Source: Taudactylus pleione
Taxonomy: Eukaryota > Chordata > Amphibia > Anura > Myobatrachidae
Direction of reading: 5' to 3'
Assembly (NCBI GenBank): GCA_031769625.1
Contig: JAUIMM010000722.1
Location: 496,001 to 560,000, forward strand
Length of the DNA: 64,000 nt
Shown here: positions 1 through 8,919 of the stretch, piece after piece
Layout of the letters: every line of letters starts with the position of its first letter
Position numbering within the stretch: the stretch's first letter is position 1
Program-made: the position numbers and the translations under genes
Notes under the pieces: generated by a model
The model's input: only the letters and a program-made list of their open reading frames with translations
Database searches by the model: none
What the model was told of the DNA's origin: nothing

Positions 1-399
1 TTGCTTTAAATGCTTGCAGTTATTGATCCATTTGGTCTACAATTATGCGACCAGTATGGCTGGAGAGCACTTGATAAGAACTACTTCCACACAAATTTTG
101 GGCCATTTTGACTGTCAGGCAGTGGAGAAACAGCCAGTCAAAGAAAGGGTTCCTAGGCTCCTCCAGTCCACTTTAAGTAAATTAAGATTTTTATTTCTTT
201 AAATGCTTACAGTTATTGATCCATTTGGTCTACAATTATGCGACCATTATGGCTGGAAAACACTTGATAAGAACTACTTCCAAACCAATTTTGGGCCATT
301 TTGACTTTCAGGTAGTGTAGAAACAGCCAGTCAAAGAAAGGGTTCCTAGGCTCCTCCAGTCCACTTTAAGTAAATTAAGATTTTTTTTTCTTAAAATGC
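1..399 (+). repeat. Array segment: unit tail, E (14), I (207)
   Basis: Bases 1-13 are the tail of a preceding unit, cut by the window edge. E at 14 and I at 207 follow. The I copy has a private G-to-T change giving GTAGTGTAGAAAC near 315. No other sequence is present. Confidence 0.9.
33..53. repeat. Conserved imperfect dyad TGGTC-N11-GACCA in each monomer
   Basis: Two 5-bp arms, TGGTC and GACCA, are reverse complements separated by 11 bases with AATT near the centre. The arrangement recurs once in nearly all short units and once in the first part of each long unit. It is absent from the second part of long units, where the surrounding bases are deleted. Arm changes are rare (GAGCA at about 33656 and 38651; GACTA in the 36-57 kb modules). 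A protein-binding role is a guess. Confidence 0.7.
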
Positions 400-748
400 T
401 TGCAGTTTTTGATCCATTTGGTCTACAATTATGCGACCAGTATCGCTGGAAAGCCCTTATTCACAGCTACCTCCACACCAATTTTGGGCCATTTTGACAA
501 TCAGAATGAGGAGAAACAGCTGGTCAAAAATAGGGTTCCTAGGCTCCTCTGGTCCCACTTCCAAAAATGCACGAAAAGACCTTTTTCAGAGCTACCTTCA
601 CACTGATTTTGGGCCATTTTAACCACAATGCAGCAGAGATATAGCCAATCAAAAGAAGGGTTCCTTGGAGAAATATACAGTTAATGGATACTTATGCTCC
701 TCTGTTCCCACTTTAAGTCAATGGAGATTTTTTTTTTGCTTTAAATGC
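400..748 (+). repeat. Long unit Lb (349 bp)
   Basis: Lb differs from La by CTTATTCACAGCTACCTCC, AATCAGAATGAGGAG, TGGTCCCACTTCC, AAGACCTTTTTC and CACACTGATTTTGGG. The seven Lb units start at 400, 4118, 11938, 17282, 20458, 25142 and 61882. All except 4118 are followed by an M unit. The copies at 4118, 12k, 17k, 20k, 25k and 62k also carry ATGGGACC and ATCACTGG, whereas this copy keeps ATGCGACC and ATCGCTGG. Confidence 0.85.
669..696 (+). repeat. Block unique to long units, about 28 bp
   Basis: This segment begins AGAAATATACAG and ends ATACTTATG. It lies in the second part of the long unit, between GGTTCCTTGG and CTCCTCTG. In short units the equivalent positions (GGTTCCTAGG then CTCCTCC) are directly adjacent, so it is an insertion relative to the short monomer. 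Every long unit read carries it, making it a clean marker for counting them. Its origin is unknown. Confidence 0.8.
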
Positions 749-942
749 TTGCAGTTATTGATCCATTTGGTCTACAGTTATGCGACCAGTATGGCTGGAA
801 AGCACTTGATAAGAACTACTTCCACACAAATTTTGGGCCATTTTGACTGTCAGGCAGTGGAGAAACAGCCAGTCAAAGAAAGGGTTCCTAGTCTCCTCCA
901 GTCCACTTTAAGTCAATTGAGATTTTTTTTTGCTTTAAATGC
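749..942 (+). repeat. Exemplar short unit, family M (194 bp)
   Basis: Family M has an E-like head (TTGCAGTTATTG) but reads CTACAGTTATG and GGAAAGCAC, then CACACAAATT and a K-type tail. The eight M units start at 749, 12287, 17631, 20807, 25491, 54449, 59830 and 62231. Six of them directly follow an Lb unit, and those at 54449 and 59830 follow La. The copies at 12287, 20807 and 25491 read GAACTCCTTCC instead of GAACTACTTCC. Confidence 0.85.
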
Positions 943-1290
943 TTGCAGTTTTTGATCCATTTGGTCTACAATTATGCGACCAGTATCGCTGGAAAGCTAT
1001 TGTTCACAGCTACCTCCACACCAATTTTGGGCCATTTTGACAATCAGAAGGAGGAGAAACAGCTGGTCTAAGATAGGGTTCCTAGGCTCCTCTGGACCCG
1101 CTTCCAAAAATGCACGAAAATACCTTTTTCAGAGCTACCTTCACACCGATTTTGGGCCGTTTTAATCACCATGCAGCGGAGAAATAGCCAATCAAAAGAA
1201 GGGTTCCTTGGAGAAATATACAGTTAATGGATACTTATGCTCCTCCGGTCCCACTCTAAGTCAATGGAGATTTTTTTTTGCTTTACATGC
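943..1290 (+). repeat. Long unit Lc (348 bp)
   Basis: Lc is recognised by GGAAAGCTATTGTTCAC, AATCAGAAGGAGGAG, GGTCTAAGATAGGG, CTCTGGACCCGC, AAATACCTTTTTC, GGGCCGTTTTAATC, ATGCAGCGGAGAAATAGCC and CTCCTCCGGTCCC. It is followed by V. Full copies start at 943, 5784, 7991, 12481, 14688, 21001, 25685, 26963, 33079, 34550, 38074, 39545 and 62425. Lc/La hybrids start at 54643, 60024 and 60953. Confidence 0.87.
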
Positions 1291-1484
1291 TTGCAGTTAA
1301 TGATCCATTTGGTCTACAATTATGCGACCAGTGTGGCTAGAAAGCACTTGATAAGAACTACTTCCACACAAATTTTGGGCCATTTTGACTGTCAGGCAGT
1401 GGAGAAACAGCCAGTCAAAGAAAGGGTTCCTAGTCTCCTCCAGTCCACTTTAAGTCAATTGAGATTTTTTTTTGCTTTAAATGC
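1291..1484 (+). repeat. Exemplar short unit, family V (194 bp)
   Basis: Family V is recognised by TTACATGCTTGCAGTTAATG, CAGTGTGGCTAGAAAGC and CACACAAATT, with a K-type tail. Thirteen copies start at 1291, 6132, 8339, 12829, 15036, 21349, 26033, 27311, 33427, 34898, 38422, 39893 and 62772. Each directly follows an Lc unit. The copies at 33427 and 38422 are a diverged form reading CAGTGAGGCAGG. Confidence 0.85.
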
Positions 1485-1637
1485 TTGCAGTTTTTGATCC
1501 ATTTGGTCTACAATTATGCGACCAGTATTGCTGGAAAGCCCTTGTTCCCAGCTACATACACACCAATTTTGGGCCATTTTGACAATCAGGAGGAGGAGAA
1601 ACAGCTGGTCAAAGATAGGGTTCCTAGGCTCCTCTGG

Positions 1638-1661
1638 TCCCGCTTCCAAAAATGCACGAAA
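1638..1661 (-). other. Split CENP-B-box-like motif in La units
   Basis: On the minus strand this reads TTTCGT, then GCATTTT, then TGGAAGCGGGA. Apart from the 7-base spacer it matches all 17 positions of the mammalian CENP-B box consensus YTTCGTTGGAARCGGGA. The motif lies at the internal junction of the long unit and recurs in most La units and in the Lc/La hybrids. Lb usually has GTGGGA and Lc GCGGGT at the right end. CENP-B contacts the box with fixed spacing, so a split site may not bind. This is a pattern match, not a demonstrated site. Confidence 0.45.
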
Positions 1662-1834
1662 AGACGTTTTTCAGAGCTACCTTCACACCGATTTTGGGCC
1701 ATTTTAACCACAATGCAGCAGAGATATAGCCAATCAAAAGAAGGGTTCCTTGGAGAAATATACAGTTAATGGATACTTATGCTCCTCTGTTCCCACTTTA
1801 AGTCAATGGAGATTTTTTTTTTTGCTTTAAATGC

Positions 1835-2027
1835 TTGCAGTTATTGATCCATTTGGTCTACAATTATGCGACCAGTATGGCTGGAGAGCACTTGATAAGA
1901 ACTACTTCCACACAAATTTTGGGCCATTTTGACTGTCAGGCAGTGGAGAAACAGCCAGTCAAAGAAAGGGTTCCTAGGCTCCTCCAGTTCACTTTAAGTA
2001 AATTAAGATTTTTATTTCTTTAAATGC
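1835..2027 (+). repeat. Exemplar short unit, family E (193 bp)
   Basis: Family E is recognised by GGAGAGCACTTGATAAG, CACACAAATTTTGG, GTCAGGCAGTGG and CCTAGGCTCCTCC. Its tail is AGTAAATTAAG followed by a T-tract broken by an A (TTTTTATTTC). It usually follows a long unit and usually precedes an I unit. This copy carries CCAGTTCAC in place of CCAGTCCAC, a subtype marker shared with the E units at 4468, 6676, 13373, 18175 and 63315. Confidence 0.9.
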
Positions 2028-2608
2028 TTACAGTTATTGATCCATTTGGTCTACAATTATGCGACCATTATGGCTGGAAAACACTTGATAAGAACTACTT
2101 CCAAACCAATTTTGGGCCATTTTGACTTTCAGGTAGTGGAGAAACAGCCAGTCAAAGAAAGGGTACCTAGGCTCCTCCAGTCCACTTTAAGTAAATTAAG
2201 ATTTTTTTTTGCTTTAAATGCTTGCAGTTTTTGATCCATTTGGTCTACAATTATGCGACCATTATGGCTGGAAAACACTTGATAAGAACTACTTCCAAAC
2301 CAATTTTGGGCCATTTTGACTTTCAGGTAGTGGAGAAACAGCCATTCAAAGAAAGGTTTCCTAGGCTCCTCCAGTCCACTTTAAGTAAATTAAGATTTTT
2401 TTTTCTTAAAATGCATGCAGTTTTTGATCCATTTGGTCTACAATTATGCGACCAGTATGGCTGGAAAGCACTTGATAAGAACTACTTCCAAACCAACTTT
2501 GGGCCATTTTGACTGTCAGGCAGTGGAGAAACAGCCAGTCAAAGAAAGGGTTCCTAGTCTCCTCCAGTCCACTTTAAGTCAATTGAGATTTTTTTTTGCT
2601 TTAAATGC
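1835..2608 (+). repeat. Array segment E (1835), I/K hybrid (2028), I (2222), K (2415)
   Basis: The unit at 2028 has an I body but ends in the K-type GCTTTAAATGCTTGCAG tail, giving 194 bp. It carries the marker GGGTACCTAGG. The I at 2222 has CAGCCATTCAAAG and AAAGGTTTCC. The same series recurs at 18175-18948. Confidence 0.85.
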
Positions 2609-2957
2609 TTGCAGTTTTTGATCCATTTGGTCTACAATTATGGGACCAGTATCGCTGGAAAGCCCTTGTTCCCAGCTACATCCACACCAATTTTGGGCCA
2701 TTTTGACAATCAGGAGGAGGAGAAACAGCTGGTCAAAAATAGGGTTCCTAGGCTCCTCTGGTCCCGCTTCCAAAAATGCACGAAAAGACGTTTTTCAGAG
2801 CTACCTTCACACCGATTTTGGGCCATTTTAACCACAATGCAGCAGAGATATAGCCAATCAAAAGAAGGGTTCCTTGGAGAAATATACAGTTAATGGATAC
2901 TTATGCTCCTCTGTTCCCACTTTAAGTCATTGGAAATTTTTTTTTTGCTTTAAATGC
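2609..2957 (+). repeat. Exemplar long unit La (349 bp)
   Basis: The first part is a monomer reading GTATCGCTGGAAAGCCC, GTTCCCAGCTACATCC, CAATCAGGAGGAGGAG and CTCCTCTGGTCCCGCTTCC. It runs straight into a second monomer-like part: AAAAATGCACG, TTTTTCAGAGCTACC, GATTTTGGGCC, ATTTTAACCAC, AAGGGTTCCTTGG. A block unique to long units follows, then CTCCTCTGTTCCC and a T-tract. La is the commonest long subtype and nearly always precedes E. This copy has ATGGGACCAG where most have ATGCGACCAG. Confidence 0.9.
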
Positions 2958-3150
2958 TTGCAGTTATTGATCCATTTGGTCTACAATTATGCGACCAGTA
3001 TGGCTGGAGAGCACTTGATAAGAACTACTTCCACACAAATTTTGGGCCATTTTGACTGTCAGGCAGTGGAGAAACAGCCAGTCAAAGAAAGGGTTCCTAG
3101 GCTCCTCCAGTCCACTTTAAGTAAATTAAGATTTTTATTTCTTTAAATGC

Positions 3151-3343
3151 TTACAGTTATTGATCCATTTGGTCTACAATTATGCGACCATTATGGCTGG
3201 AAAACACTTGATAAGAACTACTTCCAAACCAATTTTGGGCCATTTTGACTTTCAGGTAGTGGAGAAACAGCCAGTCAAAGAAAGGGTTCCTAGGCTCCTC
3301 CAGTCCACTTTAAGTAAATTAAGATTTTTTTTTCTTAAAATGC
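3151..3343 (+). repeat. Exemplar short unit, family I (193 bp)
   Basis: Family I is recognised by GACCATTATGG, GGAAAACACTTG, CCAAACCAATTTTGG and TTTCAGGTAGTGG. Its tail is AGTAAATTAAG, an unbroken T-tract, then CTTAAAATGC. The next unit therefore starts with ATGCAG, creating a GCATGC palindrome at the I-to-K boundary. It normally sits between E and K. A sub-variant reads CAGCCATTCAAAG (for example 2222, 8533, 15230, 37144). Confidence 0.9.
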
Positions 3344-3537
3344 ATGCAGTTTTTGATCCATTTGGTCTACAATTATGCGACCAGTATGGCTGGAAAGCAC
3401 TTGATAAGAACTACTTCCAAACCAATTTTGGGCCATTTTGACTGTCAGGCAGTGGAGAAACAGCCAGTCAAAGAAAGGGTTCCTAGTCTGCTCCAGTCCA
3501 CTTTAAGTCAATTGAGATTTTTTTTTGCTTTAAATGC
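3344..3537 (+). repeat. Exemplar short unit, family K (194 bp)
   Basis: Family K is recognised by GACCAGTATGG, GGAAAGCACTTG, CCAAACCAATTTTGG, TGTCAGGCAGTGG and CCTAGTCTCC, so the CCTAGG present in other families is lost. Its tail is AGTCAATTGAG followed by a T-tract and GCTTTAAATGC. It is the usual last short unit before a long unit. This copy has a private change giving TAGTCTGCTCC near 3489. Confidence 0.9.
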
Positions 3538-4117
3538 TTGCAGTTTTTGATCCATTTGGTCTACAATTATGCGACCAGTATGGCTGGAGAGCACTTGATA
3601 AGAACTACTTCCACACAAATTTTGGGCCATTTTGACTGTCAGGCAGTGGAGAAACAGCCAGTCATAGAAAGGGTTCCTAGGCTCCTCCAGTCCACTTTAA
3701 GTAAATTAAGATTTTTATTTCTTTAAATGCTTACAGTTATTGATCCATTTGGTCTACAATTATGCGACCATTATGGCTGGAAAACACTTGATAAGAACTA
3801 CTTCCAAACCAATTTTGGGCCATTTTGACTTTCAGGTAGTGGAGAAACAGCCAGTCAAAGAAAGGGTTCCTAGGCTCCTCCAGTCCACTTTAAGTAAATT
3901 AAGATTTTTTTTTCTTAAAATGCATGCAGTTTTTGATCCATTTGGTCTACAATTATGCGACCAGTATGGCTGGAAAGCACTTGATAAGAACTACTTCCAA
4001 ACCAATTTTGGGCCATTTTGACTGTCAGGCAGTGGAGAAACAGCCAGTCAAAGAAAGGGTTCCTAGTCTCCTCCAGTCCACTTTAAGTCAATTGAGATTT
4101 TTTTTTGCTTTAAATGC

Positions 4118-5783
4118 TTGCAGTTTTTGATCCATTTGGTCTACAATTATGGGACCAGTATCACTGGAAAGCCCTTATTCACAGCTACCTCCACACCAAT
4201 TTTGGGCCATTTTGACAATCAGAATGAGGAGAAACAGCTGGTCAAAAATAGGGTTCCTAGGCTCCTCTGGTCCCACTTCCAAAAATGCACGAAAATACCT
4301 TTTTCAGAGCTACCTTCACACTGATTTTGGGCCATTTTAACCACAATGCAGCAGAGATATAGCCAATCAAAAGAAGGGTTCCTTGGAGAAATATACAGTT
4401 AATGGATACTTATGCTCCTCTGTTCCCACTTTAAGTCAATGGAGATTTTTTTTTTTGCTTTAAATGCTTGCAGTTATTGATCCATTTGGTCTACAATTAT
4501 GCGACCAGTATGGCTGGAGAGCACTTGATAAGAACTACTTCCACACAAATTTTGGGCCATTTTGACTGTCAAGCAGTGGAGAAACAGCCAGTCAAAGAAA
4601 GGGTTCCTAGGCTCCTCCAGTTCACTTTAAGTAAATTAAGATTTTTATTTCTTTAAATGCTTACAGTTATTGATCCATTTGGTCTACAATTATGCGACCA
4701 GTATGGCTGGAGAGCACTTGATAAGAACTACTTCCACACAAATTTTGGGCCATTTTGACTGTCAGGCAGTGGAGAAACAGCCAGTCAAAGAAAGGGTTCC
4801 TAGGCTCCTCCAGTCCACTTTAAGTAAATTAAGATTTTTATTTCTTTAAATGCTTACAGTTATTGATCCATTTGGTCTACAATTATGCGACCATTATGGC
4901 TGGAAAACACTTGATAAGAACTACTTCCAAACCAATTTTGGGCCATTTTGACTTTCAGGTAGTGGAGAAACAGCCAGTCAAAGAAAGGGTTCCTAGGCTC
5001 CTCCAGTCCACTTTAAGTAAATTAAGATTTTTTTTTCTTAAAATGCATGCAGTTTTTGATCCATTTGGTCTACAATTATGCGACCAGTATGGCTGGAAAG
5101 CACTTGATAAGAACTACTTCCAAACCAATTTTGGGCCATTTTGACTGTCAGGGAGTGGAGAAACAGCCAGTCAAAGAAAGGGTTCCTAGTCTCCTCCAGT
5201 CCACTTTAAGTCAATTGAGATTTTTTTTTGCTTTAAATGCTTGCAGTTTTTGATCCATTTGGTCTACAATTATGCGACCAGTATCGCTGGAAAGCCCTTG
5301 TTCCCAGCTACATCCACACCAATTTTGGGCCATTTTGACAATCAGGAGGAGGAGAAACAGCTGGTCAAAAATAGGGTTCCTAGGCTCCTCTGGTCCCGCT
5401 TCCAAAAATGCACGAAAATACGTTTTTCAGAGCTACCTTCACACCGATTTTGGGCCATTTTAACCACAATGCAGCAGAGATATAGCCAATCAAAAGAAGG
5501 GTTCCTTGGAGAAATATACAGTTAATGGATACTTATGCTCCTCTGTTCCCACTTTAAGTCAATGGAAATTTTTTTTTTGCTTTAAATGCTTGCAGTTATT
5601 GATCCATTTGGTCTACAATTATGCGACCAGTATGGCTGGAGAGCACTTGATAAGAACTACTTCCACACAAATTTTGGGCCATTTTGACTGTCAGGCAGTG
5701 GAGAAACAGCCAGTCAAAGAAAGGGTTCCTAGTCTCCTCCAGTCCACTTTAAGTCAATTGAGATTTTTTTTTGCTTTAAATGC
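4118..5783 (+). repeat. Array segment Lb-E-E-I-K-La-E/K
   Basis: Unit starts are Lb 4118, E 4468, E 4661, I 4854, K 5047, La 5241 and E/K hybrid 5590. Two E units stand side by side. Private markers GTCAAGCAGTGG (E 4468) and GTCAGGGAGTGG (K 5047) are shared with 6676 and 7255, so about 1.27 kb from 4468 is repeated 2,208 bp downstream. Lb at 4118 ends with the longer T-tract of La-type neighbours and is followed by E, suggesting an Lb/La join. Confidence 0.85.
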
Positions 5784-8700
5784 TTACAGTTATTGATCCA
5801 TTTGGTCTACAATTATGCGACCAGTATCGCTGGAAAGCTATTGTTCACAGCTACCTCCACACCAATTTTGGGCCATTTTGACAATCAGAAGGAGGAGAAA
5901 CAGCTGGTCTAAGATAGGGTTCCTAGGCTCCTCTGGACCCGCTTCCAAAAATGCACGAAAATACCTTTTTCAGAGCTACCTTCACACCGATTTTGGGCCG
6001 TTTTAATCACCATGCAGCGGAGAAATAGCCAATCAAAAGAAGGGTTCCTTGGAGAAATATACAGTTAATGGATACTTATGCTCCTCCGGTCCCACTCTAA
6101 GTCAATGGAGATTTTTTTTTGCTTTACATGCTTGCAGTTAATGATCCATTTGGTCTACAATTATGCGACCAGTGTGGCTAGAAAGCACTTGATAAGAACT
6201 ACTTCCACACAAATTTTGGGCCATTTTGACTGTCAGGCAGTGGAGAAACAGCCAGTCAAAGAAAGGGTTCCTAGTCTCGTCCAGTCCACTTTAAGTCAAT
6301 TGAGATTTTTTTTTGCTTTAAATGCTTGCAGTTTTTGATCCATTTGGTCTACAATTATGCGACCAGTATTGCTGGAAAGCCCTTGTTTCCAGCTACATAC
6401 ACACCAATTTTGGGCCATTTTGACAATCAGGAGGAGGAGAAACAGCTGGTCAAAGATAGGGTTCCTAGGCTCCTCTGGTCCCGCTTCCAAAAATGCACGA
6501 AAAGACGTTTTTCAGAGCTACCTTCACACCGATTTTGGGCCATTTTAACCACAATGCAGCAGAGATATAGCCAATCAAAAGAAGGGTTCCTTGGAGAAAT
6601 ATACAGTTAATGGATACTTATGCTCCTCTGTTCCCACTTTAAGTCAATGGAGATTTTTTTTTTTGCTTTAAATGCTTGCAGTTATTGATCCATTTGGTCT
6701 ACAATTATGCGACCAGTATGGCTGGAGAGCACTTGATAAGAACTACTTCCACACAAATTTTGGGCCATTTTGACTGTCAAGCAGTGGAGAAACAGCCAGT
6801 CAAAGAAAGGGTTCCTAGGCTCCTCCAGTTCACTTTAAGTAAATTAAGATTTTTATTTCTTTAAATGCTTACAGTTATTGATCCATTTGGTCTACAATTA
6901 TGCGACCAGTATGGCTGGAGAGCACTTGATAAGAACTACTTCCACACAAATTTTGGGCCATTTTGACTGTCAGGCAGTGGAGAAACAGCCAGTCAAAGAA
7001 AGGGTTCCTAGGCTCCTCCAGTCCACTTTAAGTAAATTAAGATTTTTATTTCTTTAAATGCTTACAGTTATTGATCCATTTGGTCTACAATTATGCGACC
7101 ATTATGGCTGGAAAACACTTGATAAGAACTACTTCCAAACCAATTTTGGGCCATTTTGACTTTCAGGTAGTGGAGAAACAGCCAGTCAAAGAAAGGGTTC
7201 CTAGGCTCCTCCAGTCCACTTTAAGTAAATTAAGATTTTTTTTTCTTAAAATGCATGCAGTTTTTGATCCATTTGGTCTACAATTATGCGACCAGTATGG
7301 CTGGAAAGCACTTGATAAGAACTACTTCCAAACCAATTTTGGGCCATTTTGACTGTCAGGGAGTGGAGAAACAGCCAGTCAAAGAAAGGGTTCCTAGTCT
7401 CCTCCAGTCCACTTTAAGTCAATTGAGATTTTTTTTTGCTTTAAATGCTTGCAGTTTTTGATCCATTTGGTCTACAATTATGCGACCAGTATCGCTGGAA
7501 AGCCCTTGTTCCCAGCTACATCCACACCAATTTTGGGCCATTTTGACAATCAGGAGGAGGAGAAACAGCTGGTCAAAAATAGGGTTCCTAGGCTCCTCTG
7601 GTCCCGCTTCCAAAAATGCACGAAAAGACGTTTTTCAGAGCTACCTTCACACCGATTTTGGGCCATTTTAACCACAATGCAGCAGAGATATAGCCAATCA
7701 AAAGAAGGGTTCCTTGGAGAAATATACAGTTAATGGATACTTATGCTCCTCTGTTCCCACTTTAAGTCAATGGAAATTTTTTTTTTGCTTTAAATGCTTG
7801 CAGTTATTGATCCATTTGGTCTACAATTATGCGACCAGTATGGCTGGAGAGCACTTGATAAGAACTACTTCCACACAAATTTTGGGCCATTTTGACTGTC
7901 AGGCAGTGGAGAAACAGCCAGTCAAAGAAAGGGTTCCTAGGCTCCTCCAGTCCACTTTAAGTAAATTAAGATTTTTATTTCTTTAAATGCTTACAGTTAT
8001 TGATCCATTTGGTCTACAATTATGCGACCAGTATCGCTGGAAAGCTATTGTTCACAGCTACCTCCACACCAATTTTGGGCCATTTTGACAATCAGAAGGA
8101 GGAGAAACAGCTGGTCTAAGATAGGGTTCCTAGGCTCCTCTGGACCCGCTTCCAAAAATGCACGAAAATACCTTTTTCAGAGCTACATTCACACCGATTT
8201 TGGGCCGTTTTAATCACCATGCAGCGGAGAAATAGCCAATCAAAAGAAGGGTTCCTTGGAGAAATATACAGTTAATGGATACTTATGCTCCTCCGGTCCC
8301 ACTTTAAGTCAATGGAGATTTTTTTTTGCTTTACATGCTTGCAGTTAATGATCCATTTGGTCTACAATTATGCAACCAGTGTGGCTAGAAAGCACTTGAT
8401 AAGAACTACTTCCACACAAATTTTGGGCCATTTTGACTGTCAGGCAGTGGAGAAACAGCCAGTCAAAGAAAGGGTTCCTAGTCTCCTCCAGTCCACTTTA
8501 AGTCAATTGAGATTTTTTTTTGCTTTAAATGCTTGCAGTTTTTGATCCATTTGGTCTACAATTATGCGACCATTATGGCTGGAAAACACTTGATAAGAAC
8601 TACTTCCAAACCAATTTTGGGCCATTTTGACTTTCAGGTAGTGGAGAAACAGCCATTCAAAGAAAGGGTTCCTAGGCTCCTCCAGTCCACTTTAAGTAAA

Positions 8701-8919
8701 TTAAGATTTTTTTTTCTTAAAATGCATGCAGTTTTTGATCCATTTGGTCTACAATTATGCGACCAGTATGGCTGGAAAGCACTTGATAAGAACTACTTCC
8801 AAACCAATTTTGGGCCATTTTGACTGTCAGGCAGTGGAGAAACAGCCAGTCAAAGAAAGGGTTCCTAGTCTCCTCCAGTCCACTTTAAGTCAATTGAGAT
8901 TTTTTTTTGCTTTAAATGC
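5784..8919 (+). repeat. 3,136-bp segment, copy 1 of a duplication with 6,697-bp offset
   Basis: Unit starts are Lc 5784, V 6132, La 6326, E 6676, E 6869, I 7062, K 7255, La 7449, E 7798, Lc 7991, V 8339, I 8533 and K 8726. The same order recurs at 12481-15616. Shared private changes include TAGTCTCGTCC in V, TTGTTTCCAGC in La, GTCAAGCAG in E, GTCAGGGAG in K, GCTACATTCAC in Lc and ATGCAACCAGTG in the second V. Similarity continues to about 9240, where this copy reads AGTCATTGG. Confidence 0.9.

Larger units (their letters stand above)
400..1834 (+). repeat. Module Lb-M-Lc-V-La, copy 1 (about 1,435 bp)
   Basis: Unit starts are Lb 400, M 749, Lc 943, V 1291 and La 1485. The La copy has CTACATACACACC and CAAAGATAGGG, a subtype seen again at 6326, 13023, 17825 and 62966. 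The same five-unit order recurs at 11938, 20458, 25142 and 61882. This is the longest regularly repeated module that does not use the common E-I-K core. Confidence 0.88.
2609..4117 (+). repeat. 1,509-bp HOR La-E-I-K-E-I-K, copy 1
   Basis: Unit starts are La 2609, E 2958, I 3151, K 3344, E 3538, I 3731 and K 3924. Two private changes tie this copy to those at 8920 and 10429: AAGTCATTGGAAA at the La end and CAGTCATAGAAAGG in the second E. From about 2.65 to 4.44 kb the segment matches sequence 7,820 bp downstream. Confidence 0.87.

Noticed and set aside
669..696. ATATAC-containing block as a promoter TATA element
   Set aside because: It is a short AT-rich match in an AT-rich array with no supporting start site or conserved downstream element.
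1455..1649. Recurrent minus-strand frame of about 64 codons across the K-to-La boundary
   Set aside because: It repeats wherever the same two units meet and changes with unit type. It overlaps plus-strand frames of equal quality and shows no protein-like conservation.
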